DNA of 64,000 nt, from positions 496,001 to 560,000 of the forward strand of contig CAJXVS010000002.1 in NCBI GenBank assembly GCA_913061265.1, read 5' to 3'. The position numbers were made by a program, and so were the translations under genes. This document shows, piece after piece, positions 7,853-16,430 of this stretch. Origin of the DNA: an uncultured Halobacteriovorax sp. Lineage in GTDB: Bacteria; Bdellovibrionota; Bacteriovoracia; Bacteriovoracales; Bacteriovoracaceae. The notes below the pieces were generated by a model. The model was not told the origin of the DNA. It did no database searches and saw only the letters and a program-made list of their open reading frames with translations. How positions within the stretch are numbered: the stretch's first letter is position 1; every line of letters starts with the position of its first letter.

Positions 7853-8593
7853 ATGCGGATCTTTTTAGTCTTCCTTGTCTTGATCTCTTCTTGCTCGAAC
7901 TTAAGCCGAGAACTCAGAATCGATTCGAATCAGCATCTTGCTATTTCTCCTAGAGGGCCAGGCCTTAAGCCAGGTCTTATTTTGGTTCCTGATTGTTTTG
8001 GAATAGGTGATTATTTTATCGAGAGAGGAAGTCAATTAGCAGATCTTGGATTTCACGTCCTGATTTTGGATATGAATGGAAAGGGATTAATCACTCTTCT
8101 CCCTGGAGAGTCTGAGAAGTTTTGTGAAGGTCAGAAAACCCCTCTCTTAGTTTTAAAGAAGGCCATTCAGGAATTAAAAAATATTGACGGTGTTGATGCA
8201 CAAAATATCTCCGCTATTGGTTATGAAAAAGGGGCAGATTTTCTCTTTGAATTGGCAAGGACAGGGGAAGATTTTAGCTCTATTACTTTAATACAAGGAA
8301 GCTTAGAGAGTAGAGAAATCGAGAGCTCTTTTTCTAACTTTAAGCTTTTGGTCTTAAGTGGAGCCCTTGACCCAAGTATTAATTCTAAAAGAATTAGTGG
8401 GTTTAAGAATGAATTAAAATTGAACCAGGTTACTTATGAGTTTCAAAGTTTTCCTGGGGCAAGAAAAGGTTTTTATAAGCCTTCTTCAACAAAGCTTGGT
8501 GATGATTTTGATCTACCGTTTGCTTATGATGAAGAAGCTGATAAGACATCTTTTAACAAAATAAAAGAATTCTTAAAAAATACATTGAGGTAA
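7853..8593 (+). CDS. Dienelactone-hydrolase-like lipoprotein, catalytic residues lost
   Basis: A 246-residue lipoprotein: the signal peptide ends in LISSC with the lipidated Cys at residue 14. The rest follows the dienelactone hydrolase alpha/beta fold (LILVPDCFG, ADLGFHVLILDM, SAIGYEKGADF, SGALDPS, FPGARKGFY). The nucleophile elbow, normally G-x-C/S-x-G, reads GYEKG with Glu125 in place of the nucleophile. The usual catalytic His (GxxHGF) is Lys205. Only Asp173 of the triad remains. It is therefore probably a binding or structural protein rather than a hydrolase. It sits between the CoA-binding gene and a parvulin in one cluster. Confidence 0.75.
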   Translation: MRIFLVFLVLISSCSNLSRELRIDSNQHLAISPRGPGLKPGLILVPDCFGIGDYFIERGSQLADLGFHVLILDMNGKGLITLLPGESEKFCEGQKTPLLVLKKAIQELKNIDGVDAQNISAIGYEKGADFLFELARTGEDFSSITLIQGSLESREIESSFSNFKLLVLSGALDPSINSKRISGFKNELKLNQVTYEFQSFPGARKGFYKPSSTKLGDDFDLPFAYDEEADKTSFNKIKEFLKNTLR

Positions 8594-8596
8594 AAA

Positions 8597-8872
8597 ATGA
8601 GCGACAAGATTACAGCAAGCCATATTCTAGTAGATCAAGAGTTTGAGGCCACTGATTTAGTTAAAAAACTTGAAGAGGGAAAGACTTTCGAAGAGTTAGC
8701 TAATGACTTCTCTAAATGCCCTTCTGGAAAATCCGGAGGAAGCCTTGGTGAATTTGGAAAAGGCATGATGGTAGCCCCATTTGAAAAGGCCGCTTTTGAA
8801 TTAGCTCCAGGACAGGTCTCAGGACCCGTAAAAACTCAGTTTGGTTATCATTTAATTAAGCGAGAATCTTAG
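8597..8872 (+). CDS. Parvulin-type peptidyl-prolyl isomerase
   Basis: A 91-residue stand-alone parvulin domain that accelerates cis-trans isomerisation at proline. Family landmarks are ASHILVDQ at the N-terminus, FEELANDFSKCPS, GGSLGEFGKGMM, F-x-x-A-F and the terminal FGYHLIKR. There is no signal peptide, so it is cytoplasmic like E. coli PpiC. The start is 3 nt after the preceding stop, so it belongs to the same transcript as the two genes before it. Confidence 0.93.
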   Translation: MSDKITASHILVDQEFEATDLVKKLEEGKTFEELANDFSKCPSGKSGGSLGEFGKGMMVAPFEKAAFELAPGQVSGPVKTQFGYHLIKRES

Positions 8873-9008
8873 TTAAGTAACTGATTTTAGGACTGTCATA
8901 AGTTTTGACATAAAGTTATTACAAGCTTTTGGTTATGCGCTGCGTATAAATGTATTTTTTTGGTACAACTGATTATCTACTAATCCGTGAAAACCAAAAA
9001 GGAACCTT

Positions 9009-10565
9009 ATGCGTCCTCTTTTAGCTTTAAGTATTGCTTCCTTATTTGCAGCTCCTAGCTTTGCTGCTGATGAAAGACCTATCTGTGAATTCGTTAAGGA
9101 GCACTTAGCAACAAGTTTAAACCTTCACGCTGTTTGTAAGCCCACTTATTCTGCTTATTGCAAGAAGACTCCCACTAATATCAAGAAGGGATGTACTTCT
9201 TATAAGCGTGGATCAAAGAATACTAATATCAAGATCGCTGGCTTTAATGTTTATAACCTCGGAATGGGACAAGACTTTAGTGGAAATAAACTAACAGGTC
9301 TTAAGCAAAATCATATCCTAGCAGAAACCATCGCTCAGTTTGATCTAACTGGGGCTGTAGAATTAAAGCATCTCGCTAAAGAAGACCGCTCTTATAATCA
9401 GAAACTTCTTGCGGCCATAGCCGATTTAAAATCAGGAAAAAGAACTAAATTAAAATTCATCTCAAGAACTAAGGAAAAATCTGAAATTGGACTTTCTGAT
9501 ATTCAAGATCAGTTTCGTGTTCCTGAGTACCTAAAGGTTCTGAATGAACTTATCCAAAAAGACTCTAACTACGCCCTTGTTCTTGCGAATGATCTTTTTC
9601 CAAGGCTAGCCGATGATCTTCTTAATAATGAAATTTCAGGATTTTTCTATAAAAGAAATAAAGTAAATCTTCGTCCTACTTTATACTGCGGTAAAAAAGT
9701 AGGAGCTTGTACTGTTAAGACTGAAGATCTTCCTGCTGAAATGGCGAGAAAACCTTTTCTGGCTACGTTTAAAGCCGGGAAGATGGAGTTCACTATGGCG
9801 GCCGTGCATTTTCGTTTTCGCGCCCCTACTAAGAAAGTCAATAAGAAACCAGTTCTAGACGAAGCTCTTTATAACCCTATGCTTGAGGTCTTTAACTTTG
9901 AAAAAGAAACGGGCTATGTCTACAACGTAAAGATCAAGTCTCATAAGAAAGAGAAAGAAGAAACTCATTCACGGTTCGCTGAAGCTAAGATGACGATAGA
10001 CTTTCTAGGAAAAGCTAAGGCTGCTGGAAAGATCAAAGATCCAATTCTTTATGGAGATTTTAACCTCGCCGCTCCAAGAGCAAACTCACCATTACCTGAG
10101 AGGGAAAAAGATGAACCTAAACAAGCGGCCTTTAAGATGGCTTGGGATAAGATCCTACTAGGAATGGAAGGGGCTGATGTTTATATCAACACTGCTTCGA
10201 CTGTTGGAAAAATTGGTCTCGGAAGTAAGTTTGATCACCTGGTTCTTGCTAAAAAAGGCGCTCTTTCAAAATGTAATGTAGACGAAGCTAAGGTCTTCGA
10301 TTTTACCGACGCTTCGATCTTTCCTACAGGGCATGAATTAGTAAAAAAGATTAATAAAGAAGAATTACTAAAGTCGTTCTCAACTGAACTTAACTTTAAG
10401 TCAGCTACGACCATGAAGCATCGCTACACTAGTGGAAAGATGGATTTCTGGGAAATTGGTGTTGATAACAAGCTTATAGGTTCCTACGTTGAAGGAACTA
10501 ATGTTGTCTTTAGCCAGTCAATCTCAGATCACCTACCAGTATATATGAACTGCAAGACTAGATAA
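9009..10565 (+). CDS. Secreted endonuclease/exonuclease/phosphatase-fold protein
   Basis: A 518-residue exported protein with signal peptide MRPLLALSIASLFAAPSFA. The EEP superfamily pattern is recognisable: GFNVYNLG (Asn), GAVELKHLA (Glu117-118 region, metal ligand), LYGDFNLA (Asp/Asn), SKFDHLVL and the terminal SDHLPVYM (Asp-His). It may cut nucleic acid or remove phosphates, but several insertions, including a lysine-rich central stretch, separate it from named nucleases. A run of cysteines near the mature N-terminus (C25, C43, C51, C62) suggests disulfides. It is followed 18 bp later by another secreted gene, probably in one operon. A TTGACA at 8905-8910 is a possible -35 element upstream. 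Confidence 0.72.
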   Translation: MRPLLALSIASLFAAPSFAADERPICEFVKEHLATSLNLHAVCKPTYSAYCKKTPTNIKKGCTSYKRGSKNTNIKIAGFNVYNLGMGQDFSGNKLTGLKQNHILAETIAQFDLTGAVELKHLAKEDRSYNQKLLAAIADLKSGKRTKLKFISRTKEKSEIGLSDIQDQFRVPEYLKVLNELIQKDSNYALVLANDLFPRLADDLLNNEISGFFYKRNKVNLRPTLYCGKKVGACTVKTEDLPAEMARKPFLATFKAGKMEFTMAAVHFRFRAPTKKVNKKPVLDEALYNPMLEVFNFEKETGYVYNVKIKSHKKEKEETHSRFAEAKMTIDFLGKAKAAGKIKDPILYGDFNLAAPRANSPLPEREKDEPKQAAFKMAWDKILLGMEGADVYINTASTVGKIGLGSKFDHLVLAKKGALSKCNVDEAKVFDFTDASIFPTGHELVKKINKEELLKSFSTELNFKSATTMKHRYTSGKMDFWEIGVDNKLIGSYVEGTNVVFSQSISDHLPVYMNCKTR

Positions 10566-10583
10566 TCCCCAAGGAGAATACGC

Positions 10584-12557
10584 ATGAAGCTTAAAACGAT
10601 GAAGATTGGATTGATGACAGCAGGTTTAGGCCTTGCCATTAATTCTCAAGCGGCCAGTTCTTGGGCAACTTATTGTAGTGATGGATCCGTGGTTCAAAAA
10701 AGCCATGAAGCTCCTGTTGTTAACTACTCTAACTCTACAGTTAAAAAAGCTGCTCTTAAGATGTCTAAGATTGAAGCGATCGAAATCGCTGGTAGAAAAG
10801 CTGATGGAAAGTTCGTCTCTGATAATAAAACGGGTGAGCCTTTAAAGAATAAAAAAGGTGAGACTTATGTTAAGTCTGTGGCCTTTAATCCTTATACAGA
10901 TTTTGAAAAAGTTTATAATCTTTGCGCCACTTCTACTAAGAACAAAGGTGAGTGTAAGGGATCACAAAAAGCTCCAGAAGGTATCGGACAGAATACTCAT
11001 AATATGCTCACCATCCTTTGTGGAGAGTATAGAGATAATCTAAGCATGCTTAAGAAGAAGCTTCAGTGGCTTGGTAAAGCCGATATCACTAAGCCGGGCG
11101 TTCAAAAGTATTCTAAGAGCAAGAAAGTTTTCGATCAACTAACAGGCCCAGGTTATAAGGGCATGATTCAAATCTCAAATTCTTTAAGAACTCTTCGTCT
11201 TGAAAGACTTGGTTCTGCTGGACATCGTAGCTTAGAAGTAGATCAAAGATCAGTTCAACCTATGACTATTTGTGAGTACCGCTATATTTTATCTGAATAC
11301 CTAGCGAAAGGAAAAAATCTAAGTTCTCACGATGATGCTGGCTTTAAAGCTTATGAAAGTGGAAGAGCCACTTTTGCTAAGACTTGTACAAAGTCAGACC
11401 TAGCTCATGTTTATGAGTTCAGAGGAGACGGTAACCTTAAAGCGCAATCAATTGAATCAAACGGAATGCTTTGGTTCTCACGTGCCTTCTCAAGTTCATG
11501 TACAAAAACAAAGACGGCTCAGAAATATAAAGGCGCCATGACTGATAAAGACTGTAAAGAGTATTTCGCCTCTCCTTACAAGACTCGTGAGAAGATCAAC
11601 GAGCAAGCTTTTCTAAGAATGTTCTTCTACCCAGATACTGCTCAGGGCCTAGATATTAAAGACATCATGAAGAGATACACAAAGTCAGATAAGAAAGGTT
11701 ATATCATCGTCACTGAAGATATCACAGGGGACGGCGTAGGGGAGATGATTGTTCTTGATCCTAAAGTTGTTGCTACCTGTTCATTTTCTGTAACAAATGA
11801 AAGCCCTGGAGCTTGTCAGCTTCTAAAGTATCGTGAAGTTGTTGGTGACTTTGAGAACAACACCTATAAAGAAATCAACGAAGCTACAAAAAAGATTACT
11901 ATTATTACTGCGCTTGCGGGAAAAGATGCCATTGGAACAAACTCTGAATATAAGAAAGTAATCTCCAATGCCAATTATTGGGCCAAGAAGATCTACGGAT
12001 CAAGTAAGAAGTTCCTTGAAGGCGTTAAGCTTATCACTGAAGTTCACCCTAGCTTTAAGCCAGAGTACCTAAAAGCAAAGGACCGTGGCTTCACAAGAAT
12101 CTTTAAAGATAAGAACGAAGCATGGGAGAGAATCACAACAGCACTTGATCGTCATACTGATTGGTACTCTGTTGATACTCTTCACGTAAAATCAGGTTAC
12201 TTTAAAAATACTTTTTCACCCTTTGTTGCTTCTTCATACTATATCTACAACTCACACACTTTTGTGATGCCTGGGTATGCTATGGGTAAAGACTATGACC
12301 AAGGAAGAATGCATTGGATGTTTGTTCAAAAAGTAAAAAAGAACAAATGGTTTCCAGCTGAGAAGATGAATAAAAAATGGCCAATCCCTGCTAATAGCTT
12401 TGATATGATGAACCAGTGGTTTGACGAAGTCACTTTCTCAAACTCAGGTCTTGGAGCATCAGAGAATGGTTGGGACCGTGCAGGAAATGTTAAAGCCTCT
12501 GAAATTGAATCAATCTTCTGGCTCTACGAAGCTGAGAAATTTGAGCATCACCATTAA
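10584..12557 (+). CDS. Large secreted hypothetical protein (657 aa)
   Basis: I do not recognise the family. The protein begins with a signal peptide (about residues 1-23, ending NSQA) and has scattered cysteines, including CATSTKNKGEC, CEYRY and C-x-Y pairs, which suggests a disulfide-stabilised extracellular protein. DITGDGVGEMIVLD near residue 380 resembles a calcium-binding EF-hand or FG-GAP loop. The C-terminus ends in three histidines. Its start lies 18 bp after the EEP-type gene with a good AAGGAG, so the two are probably co-expressed and may be co-secreted. A broken signal-peptide gene follows 1 nt after its stop. Confidence 0.72.
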   Translation: MKLKTMKIGLMTAGLGLAINSQAASSWATYCSDGSVVQKSHEAPVVNYSNSTVKKAALKMSKIEAIEIAGRKADGKFVSDNKTGEPLKNKKGETYVKSVAFNPYTDFEKVYNLCATSTKNKGECKGSQKAPEGIGQNTHNMLTILCGEYRDNLSMLKKKLQWLGKADITKPGVQKYSKSKKVFDQLTGPGYKGMIQISNSLRTLRLERLGSAGHRSLEVDQRSVQPMTICEYRYILSEYLAKGKNLSSHDDAGFKAYESGRATFAKTCTKSDLAHVYEFRGDGNLKAQSIESNGMLWFSRAFSSSCTKTKTAQKYKGAMTDKDCKEYFASPYKTREKINEQAFLRMFFYPDTAQGLDIKDIMKRYTKSDKKGYIIVTEDITGDGVGEMIVLDPKVVATCSFSVTNESPGACQLLKYREVVGDFENNTYKEINEATKKITIITALAGKDAIGTNSEYKKVISNANYWAKKIYGSSKKFLEGVKLITEVHPSFKPEYLKAKDRGFTRIFKDKNEAWERITTALDRHTDWYSVDTLHVKSGYFKNTFSPFVASSYYIYNSHTFVMPGYAMGKDYDQGRMHWMFVQKVKKNKWFPAEKMNKKWPIPANSFDMMNQWFDEVTFSNSGLGASENGWDRAGNVKASEIESIFWLYEAEKFEHHH

Positions 12558-12558
12558 G

Positions 12559-12768
12559 ATGAAGAACATTTTAAGCATAGCCCTTATATTATTGATTGGA
12601 GTAGTACAGGCTTAAGAGATCGATAGCTTTACTAAAAGATATTCTCTTAGAGAAGACGCTACTCCAGTACTCAATAAACTTACGAATGTAAGGATTGAGA
12701 AGGCCCTTAGGAAGGCGAATAAGAAAGGTATCTGCAGCCAATCGAGGTTAGAAAAACTTCTTGCTTAA
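12559..12768 (+). pseudogene. Broken secreted-protein gene (in-frame TAA)
   Basis: An ATG 1 nt after the preceding stop opens an 18-residue peptide, MKNILSIALILLIGVVQA, which is a complete signal peptide with a good AxA-like end. It stops at TAA (12613-12615). The same frame then continues for 50 open codons that read like protein (EIDSFTKRYSLREDATPVLN and on) up to a second TAA at 12766-12768. After that the frame is open again to a TGA at 12892-12894, with less protein-like content. The simplest reading is a secreted protein, third in the operon, inactivated by nonsense mutation. Stop-codon readthrough is a less likely alternative. Confidence 0.5.
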
Positions 12769-12909
12769 CTTCTTCCCGAGTTATCTTGTCTAACTCTAAA
12801 AAGACCAATCTGTGACCTTAATCATCTTTTTGCAGTAATACTCCAAAAATTTAAAAACTTTCTTCTTCTAGGTCTTCCAAATAATATTTTTTGAGGGGAT
12901 AATAAGAGC

Positions 12910-13410
12910 ATGTTTGGATTAAAAGAAAGAATTCTCATTGTTGACGATCAAAAAGATATTAGAGAGCTGATCATTATGCTCTTTGAAGATATTGAGTGTA
13001 TTGAATGCTTTGTGGCAGAGGATGGGGAGCAAGCGCTTAAGATTCTAGATGAGTTTGCCATTCATGTCATCGTCACAGATATCAAGATGCCAAATATTGA
13101 TGGGGTTGAACTTTGTAGAACTGTCAGAGATAAAGGCTTTAAAGGTCCTATCGTTGTCGTGACTGGAGAGGCCTCTGGAAGTCAGTACAGGGAACTATGC
13201 CAATTAAAGATTAACAATGTCTTTCTAAAACCTATTGATCTTGATTTTCTCAAAGAAGAACTTAGAAAAATATTAGATAATGAAATTCTTAAGGATGTTG
13301 AAAGTGAGATTTTAGGATCTGTAGCCTCTCAGTTAGGTAGTAAAGAAGCTTATTATAAATTAAGTACTAAAGAAAAGGTTAAACTCCTTATGCAGGCGGT
13401 AGATGCTTAA
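12910..13410 (+). CDS. Response regulator, receiver domain
   Basis: A 166-residue cytoplasmic signalling protein. Residues 6-120 are a complete CheY-like receiver: acidic pair Asp12-Asp13, phosphoacceptor Asp57 in VTDIKMP, Thr85 in VVVTGE and Lys107 in FLKP. The C-terminal 45 residues are helical (VESEILGSVASQLGSKEAYY) and match no output domain I know. No partner kinase is adjacent; the only histidine kinase in the window is 43 kb away. GAGGGG lies upstream of the ATG at somewhat long spacing. Confidence 0.88.
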   Translation: MFGLKERILIVDDQKDIRELIIMLFEDIECIECFVAEDGEQALKILDEFAIHVIVTDIKMPNIDGVELCRTVRDKGFKGPIVVVTGEASGSQYRELCQLKINNVFLKPIDLDFLKEELRKILDNEILKDVESEILGSVASQLGSKEAYYKLSTKEKVKLLMQAVDA

Positions 13411-13427
13411 ATTCTTTTGAGTCGCCA

Positions 13428-15608
13428 CTAAGGAAGATCTTCAATCTTCATATTATAGTCAAACCAAAATCCAGCATCACCATGAGAGTTATTTTTGATC
13501 ATTTTATATCGATCGATTCCACCTAGGTCAAAGAAGTAGGCTAGGCTGATTCCCCCTCTGGCTTCGTTTGTTGAAATGGCAGCGGGGAAATTATTGAGCT
13601 TGTAGAAGTCATTTCCTTTTCTATCGACGAAGATTGAAATTGAATTCATGGCCGCTGCTCCCAAAGTCATACCATAGGAGTGGTATTGGTCATTGCCGCT
13701 TTTATCCTCGAAGTAAGTGATTCCTAGGTCCCAGGCCATGCCGGTTGAGACTTCCATCCTTGATCTATAAATATCGTCTCCTCCATCTTCTAAGAAGGTA
13801 GCAAGGGCGTAGTGAGCAGTGGCCCCTTGAGTATAGCGTGAGCCAAGATAGTTATCATTTCCAGAGCCCCCATTATGAAAAATTCCCCAGCCAAAATAAT
13901 AGCCAGCTCCTTGAGAGAAGTTTCCTGCTGTAAAATGATCAGTTCCGGATTCATCACTTAAGACTCCAATACCTCCAGACATAAAGCCTCTAAAGCCAAA
14001 ACCCATTCCTTGTGAGAAGCTGCGGAAGATTCCAGTGGTTCCATAACTTGAAGGGTAGAGCCCGCGGGCTTCGTAGGTATCATTGCCTTTTATATCTTGA
14101 AGAAGAGCGACTCCACCAGAGACGGCCACACCTTGTGAGAAGAGTTTGGCTTCATATGAATCATTACCCTTGTAGTCAATTAGAGCCGCGACCGAGTAGA
14201 GGGAGTAGGCCTGGGAATGTGAAAGACTTTTATAGCTATCATTTCCATTTTCATCCATAAGAAAACCGCCTCCACCGAGGCTTGCTCCCTGAGAGAGCCT
14301 GCTTCCAAGATATTTATCATCGCCCTCTTTATCAATATGGATGCCAAGGCCAAGGATTCCACAGCCAAAGGAGCAGTTCTTTGCTCCTTCGTAAGTATCA
14401 TTCCCGGCTTTATCAATTAACATGCTAAAGGGTCTTCCATCATCAGCGCTTCCGTAGCCTCCTGTATAAAGATCATCCCCACCTAAGTCGATGAGAAGCG
14501 TGACACTACTAGGCTTGGTTTTGTACCAATTTTTATTCTCATCTCCAATGAGGATGAGGCCATACTTGCTTTGTATGCTTATCTGTTTTTTTTTCTGTCT
14601 TCGAAGATAGTTAGAGAGAGAACTTAAAAGTTTGTCATTGTTGAGGGCCATAGCGCTTCTTCTGGCATTCATGACTTTTTTAAGGTCTACTTTTTTCAAG
14701 ACTTCATGAAGAGGAGTGAATCGTTTTAAGTCCTCTAAGTCACGAAGCATGATGTTCTTGTCCATATAATCTAAGAATTCTTCGTAACCTTTAAAAAAGA
14801 CAATCTTCTCTTCTCTAGCGATCTCTTTATAAGCGGCGAAGATATCTCTATAGACGAGATCAAGTACCTTTTTAATAAAGACAATAGGATCACCACCGTT
14901 AAACTTTATCGCTTTTCTATGGGGTATCTTCAGATCAATCAAACCTTCAAGAGTTGTCCATTTCTTTGTGCCTTTTAAGTTCTTAATTATTGAGTTTGAG
15001 ACATTTGAAAGTTCAAAGGGATTTCTTTGAACGTAAGTAACCATATTACGGCGGTAGAAGTCAGCTTTATCAGTCATCAAAGAAAAGGTATCAACTAATT
15101 CTTGATAATCATCTTCTAGCTTATGGATTGCCATCTTTTTATTATTTATCTTTGTAAAAGGTTCGCTTTGTTTCATTATAAAAGCTGGCAAGAGGTCTTT
15201 ATCTTTAGGCGCCATGATCTTTGGACCATTTCCATAGACCCGGCGTTCAACATGGCCCTTTATCTCAAGAGGAGAGAGCTCGCTGCCTCTAAGAACGCTA
15301 AAGACTATTTCTTTTTCTCTATCGTAATTTCGTATGAAGCTAGCAAAGCTATCTTTATCTGTGACCCAGACTCCATTTACTTTAGTGATGAGATCATTAC
15401 TTTTAAGGCCCATCTGGCTTGCGCTAGCCCCAGGGATAAGAAAGCCAAGCTTGATTGCAGGCTTTGATGAATTGGGAATCGTAACAGATTCAATGACAGC
15501 CCCAATATAGTTCTTACCTATAAACTTTCTCTCTTTTGTAAGGGGAGGCTTAACCGAAGTTGAAGAACAGGACGCAGTAAGAAGAATCATTATTAAAAGA
15601 ATTTTCAT
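13428..15608 (-). CDS. PDZ lipoprotein with twelve G-[GN]-D-x-Y repeats
   Basis: A 726-residue lipoprotein (LLTASC, lipidated Cys14) that would face the periplasm or the cell surface. Residues about 35-118 form a PDZ domain (GFLIPGASASQMGLKSNDLITKVNG region). Residues about 120-365 are helical and lysine-rich. Residues 376-701 contain twelve copies of a motif like GGDDLY, AGNDTY or KGNDSY, mostly every 25-28 residues, often with a following SQG or TQG. This suggests a solenoid or propeller, possibly calcium-loaded through the Asp residues. No protease triad is visible. It is last in an apparent operon after the EF-hand and Smr genes. The function is unknown. Confidence 0.75.
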   Translation of the reverse strand: MKILLIMILLTASCSSTSVKPPLTKERKFIGKNYIGAVIESVTIPNSSKPAIKLGFLIPGASASQMGLKSNDLITKVNGVWVTDKDSFASFIRNYDREKEIVFSVLRGSELSPLEIKGHVERRVYGNGPKIMAPKDKDLLPAFIMKQSEPFTKINNKKMAIHKLEDDYQELVDTFSLMTDKADFYRRNMVTYVQRNPFELSNVSNSIIKNLKGTKKWTTLEGLIDLKIPHRKAIKFNGGDPIVFIKKVLDLVYRDIFAAYKEIAREEKIVFFKGYEEFLDYMDKNIMLRDLEDLKRFTPLHEVLKKVDLKKVMNARRSAMALNNDKLLSSLSNYLRRQKKKQISIQSKYGLILIGDENKNWYKTKPSSVTLLIDLGGDDLYTGGYGSADDGRPFSMLIDKAGNDTYEGAKNCSFGCGILGLGIHIDKEGDDKYLGSRLSQGASLGGGGFLMDENGNDSYKSLSHSQAYSLYSVAALIDYKGNDSYEAKLFSQGVAVSGGVALLQDIKGNDTYEARGLYPSSYGTTGIFRSFSQGMGFGFRGFMSGGIGVLSDESGTDHFTAGNFSQGAGYYFGWGIFHNGGSGNDNYLGSRYTQGATAHYALATFLEDGGDDIYRSRMEVSTGMAWDLGITYFEDKSGNDQYHSYGMTLGAAAMNSISIFVDRKGNDFYKLNNFPAAISTNEARGGISLAYFFDLGGIDRYKMIKNNSHGDAGFWFDYNMKIEDLP
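13506..14483 (-). repeat. Coding repeat array, about 27-residue period
   Basis: This segment encodes residues 376-701 of the PDZ lipoprotein. The motif G-[GNTI]-D-x-[YF] begins at residues 376, 401, 428, 454, 480, 507, 554, 582, 609, 637, 664 and 696. One unit (507 to 554) is longer, with an insertion. The copies are conserved at protein level but diverged in DNA, so the array is old rather than freshly expanded. Confidence 0.8.
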
Positions 15609-15638
15609 TAGGAAATTATAGCATTAAATGCGTGAAGT

Positions 15639-15860
15639 TTAATCGACGTTAATGATCATGGCCCCTTTATTCCCAGGTTCGAACATATGTTCAATTCCAT
15701 GATCGAGGAGATAATACATCAATTGCTTTTGGATTTTGCCGTGGCCGGTGATGACTTTTATATAGTCCTCACGGCCATCTAGTCTAATCTTGCCAATGAC
15801 ATTTTCTATATGCTCAATGGCCTCTTCAACTAAATAGCCGTGAAGATCTACGGTAATCAT
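15639..15860 (-). CDS. Stand-alone small Smr domain protein
   Basis: A 73-residue protein consisting only of an Smr (small MutS-related) domain: TVDLHGYLVEEAIEHI carries the LDLHG-type motif and VITGHGK the TGHG motif. Smr domains nick or cleave nucleic acid or rescue ribosomes in other proteins. Here there is no MutS2 part and no long extension. It starts 3 nt after the EF-hand gene stop and is followed 30 nt later by the PDZ lipoprotein gene, so it is probably co-transcribed with both. Confidence 0.88.
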   Translation of the reverse strand: MITVDLHGYLVEEAIEHIENVIGKIRLDGREDYIKVITGHGKIQKQLMYYLLDHGIEHMFEPGNKGAMIINVD

Positions 15861-15863
15861 TGA

Positions 15864-16271
15864 TTATGCGCTTTTGTCTTTGCTATGAAGTTGGCAAGCA
15901 CCATCTTTACAGTCGGTTTGCTTGTGTTGCTTCTTCATCTTACACTTTCCACCTTTACAGCAACCCTTGTCTTTCATAGAACATTTTCCGTCTTTAGTGC
16001 AGCAGCTTGTTTTAGTTGCGCACTTAGTACCTGACTTACAATCACCTTTTTTCTTATGGCACTTTTTTTTCTTTTTACATTTTGGCATTTCTGCAGCGTC
16101 GATAGTTCCGTTTCCATCTTTATCGTACTTGCTAAATTTCGCGTCAGCATGAGCTGTGAATTCAGCTTTTGAAACTGAACCATCTCCGTTTGTATCCATC
16201 TTCCCAAAGTTTCCGTGTGAAGCACATGAACTTAGGGCAACCATTGTAATTAGCATGAGAAACCATTTCAT
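15864..16271 (-). CDS. EF-hand lipoprotein with Cys/Lys-rich tail
   Basis: A 135-residue lipoprotein (MVALSSC, Cys at residue 16). Two EF-hand calcium loops follow: DTNGDGSVSKAE and DKDGNGTIDAAE. The C-terminal half is unusual: twelve cysteines (as KC, SCC, GCC, DC pairs) among many lysines, with a few histidines, resembling a metallothionein-like metal trap. A periplasmic calcium sensor or heavy-metal buffer is plausible but not shown. It is the first gene of the apparent operon with the Smr and PDZ genes. Confidence 0.75.
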   Translation of the reverse strand: MKWFLMLITMVALSSCASHGNFGKMDTNGDGSVSKAEFTAHADAKFSKYDKDGNGTIDAAEMPKCKKKKKCHKKKGDCKSGTKCATKTSCCTKDGKCSMKDKGCCKGGKCKMKKQHKQTDCKDGACQLHSKDKSA

Positions 16272-16372
16272 AACATCGTCCTTTTAAAAGTTATTTAATT
16301 AAGGGTTATTATAAAATCTCATCGGATTAGAAGCAATATAGGTAAAGTAAACTTTATGTGAATTCTTTTGGT

Positions 16373-16424
16373 AAAAAGGGTCCTAGTTCACCTATTGGAG
16401 TGAGAGAGGGTGAGGCTAGGACCC
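16373..16424 (-). terminator. Rho-independent terminator
   Basis: Read on the minus strand, GGGTCCTAG pairs perfectly with CTAGGACCC (plus coordinates 16416-16424 and 16378-16386). Further imperfect pairing continues inside (TCACC/GGTGA), and the stem is followed by TTTTT. It lies just after the stop of the 16431-16877 gene and insulates it from the EF-hand gene. Confidence 0.75.
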
Positions 16425-16430
16425 ATTTAG

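Noticed and set aside
15670-15700. GGTTCGAAC-like stretch resembling a tRNA T-loop
   Set aside because: It lies inside the well-supported Smr gene and no acceptor, D or anticodon arms can be formed around it.
15922-16152. Frame opposite the EF-hand lipoprotein rich in Phe, Pro and Leu
   Set aside because: Its composition is just the complement of the Lys/Cys-rich coding strand; no start signal supports it.
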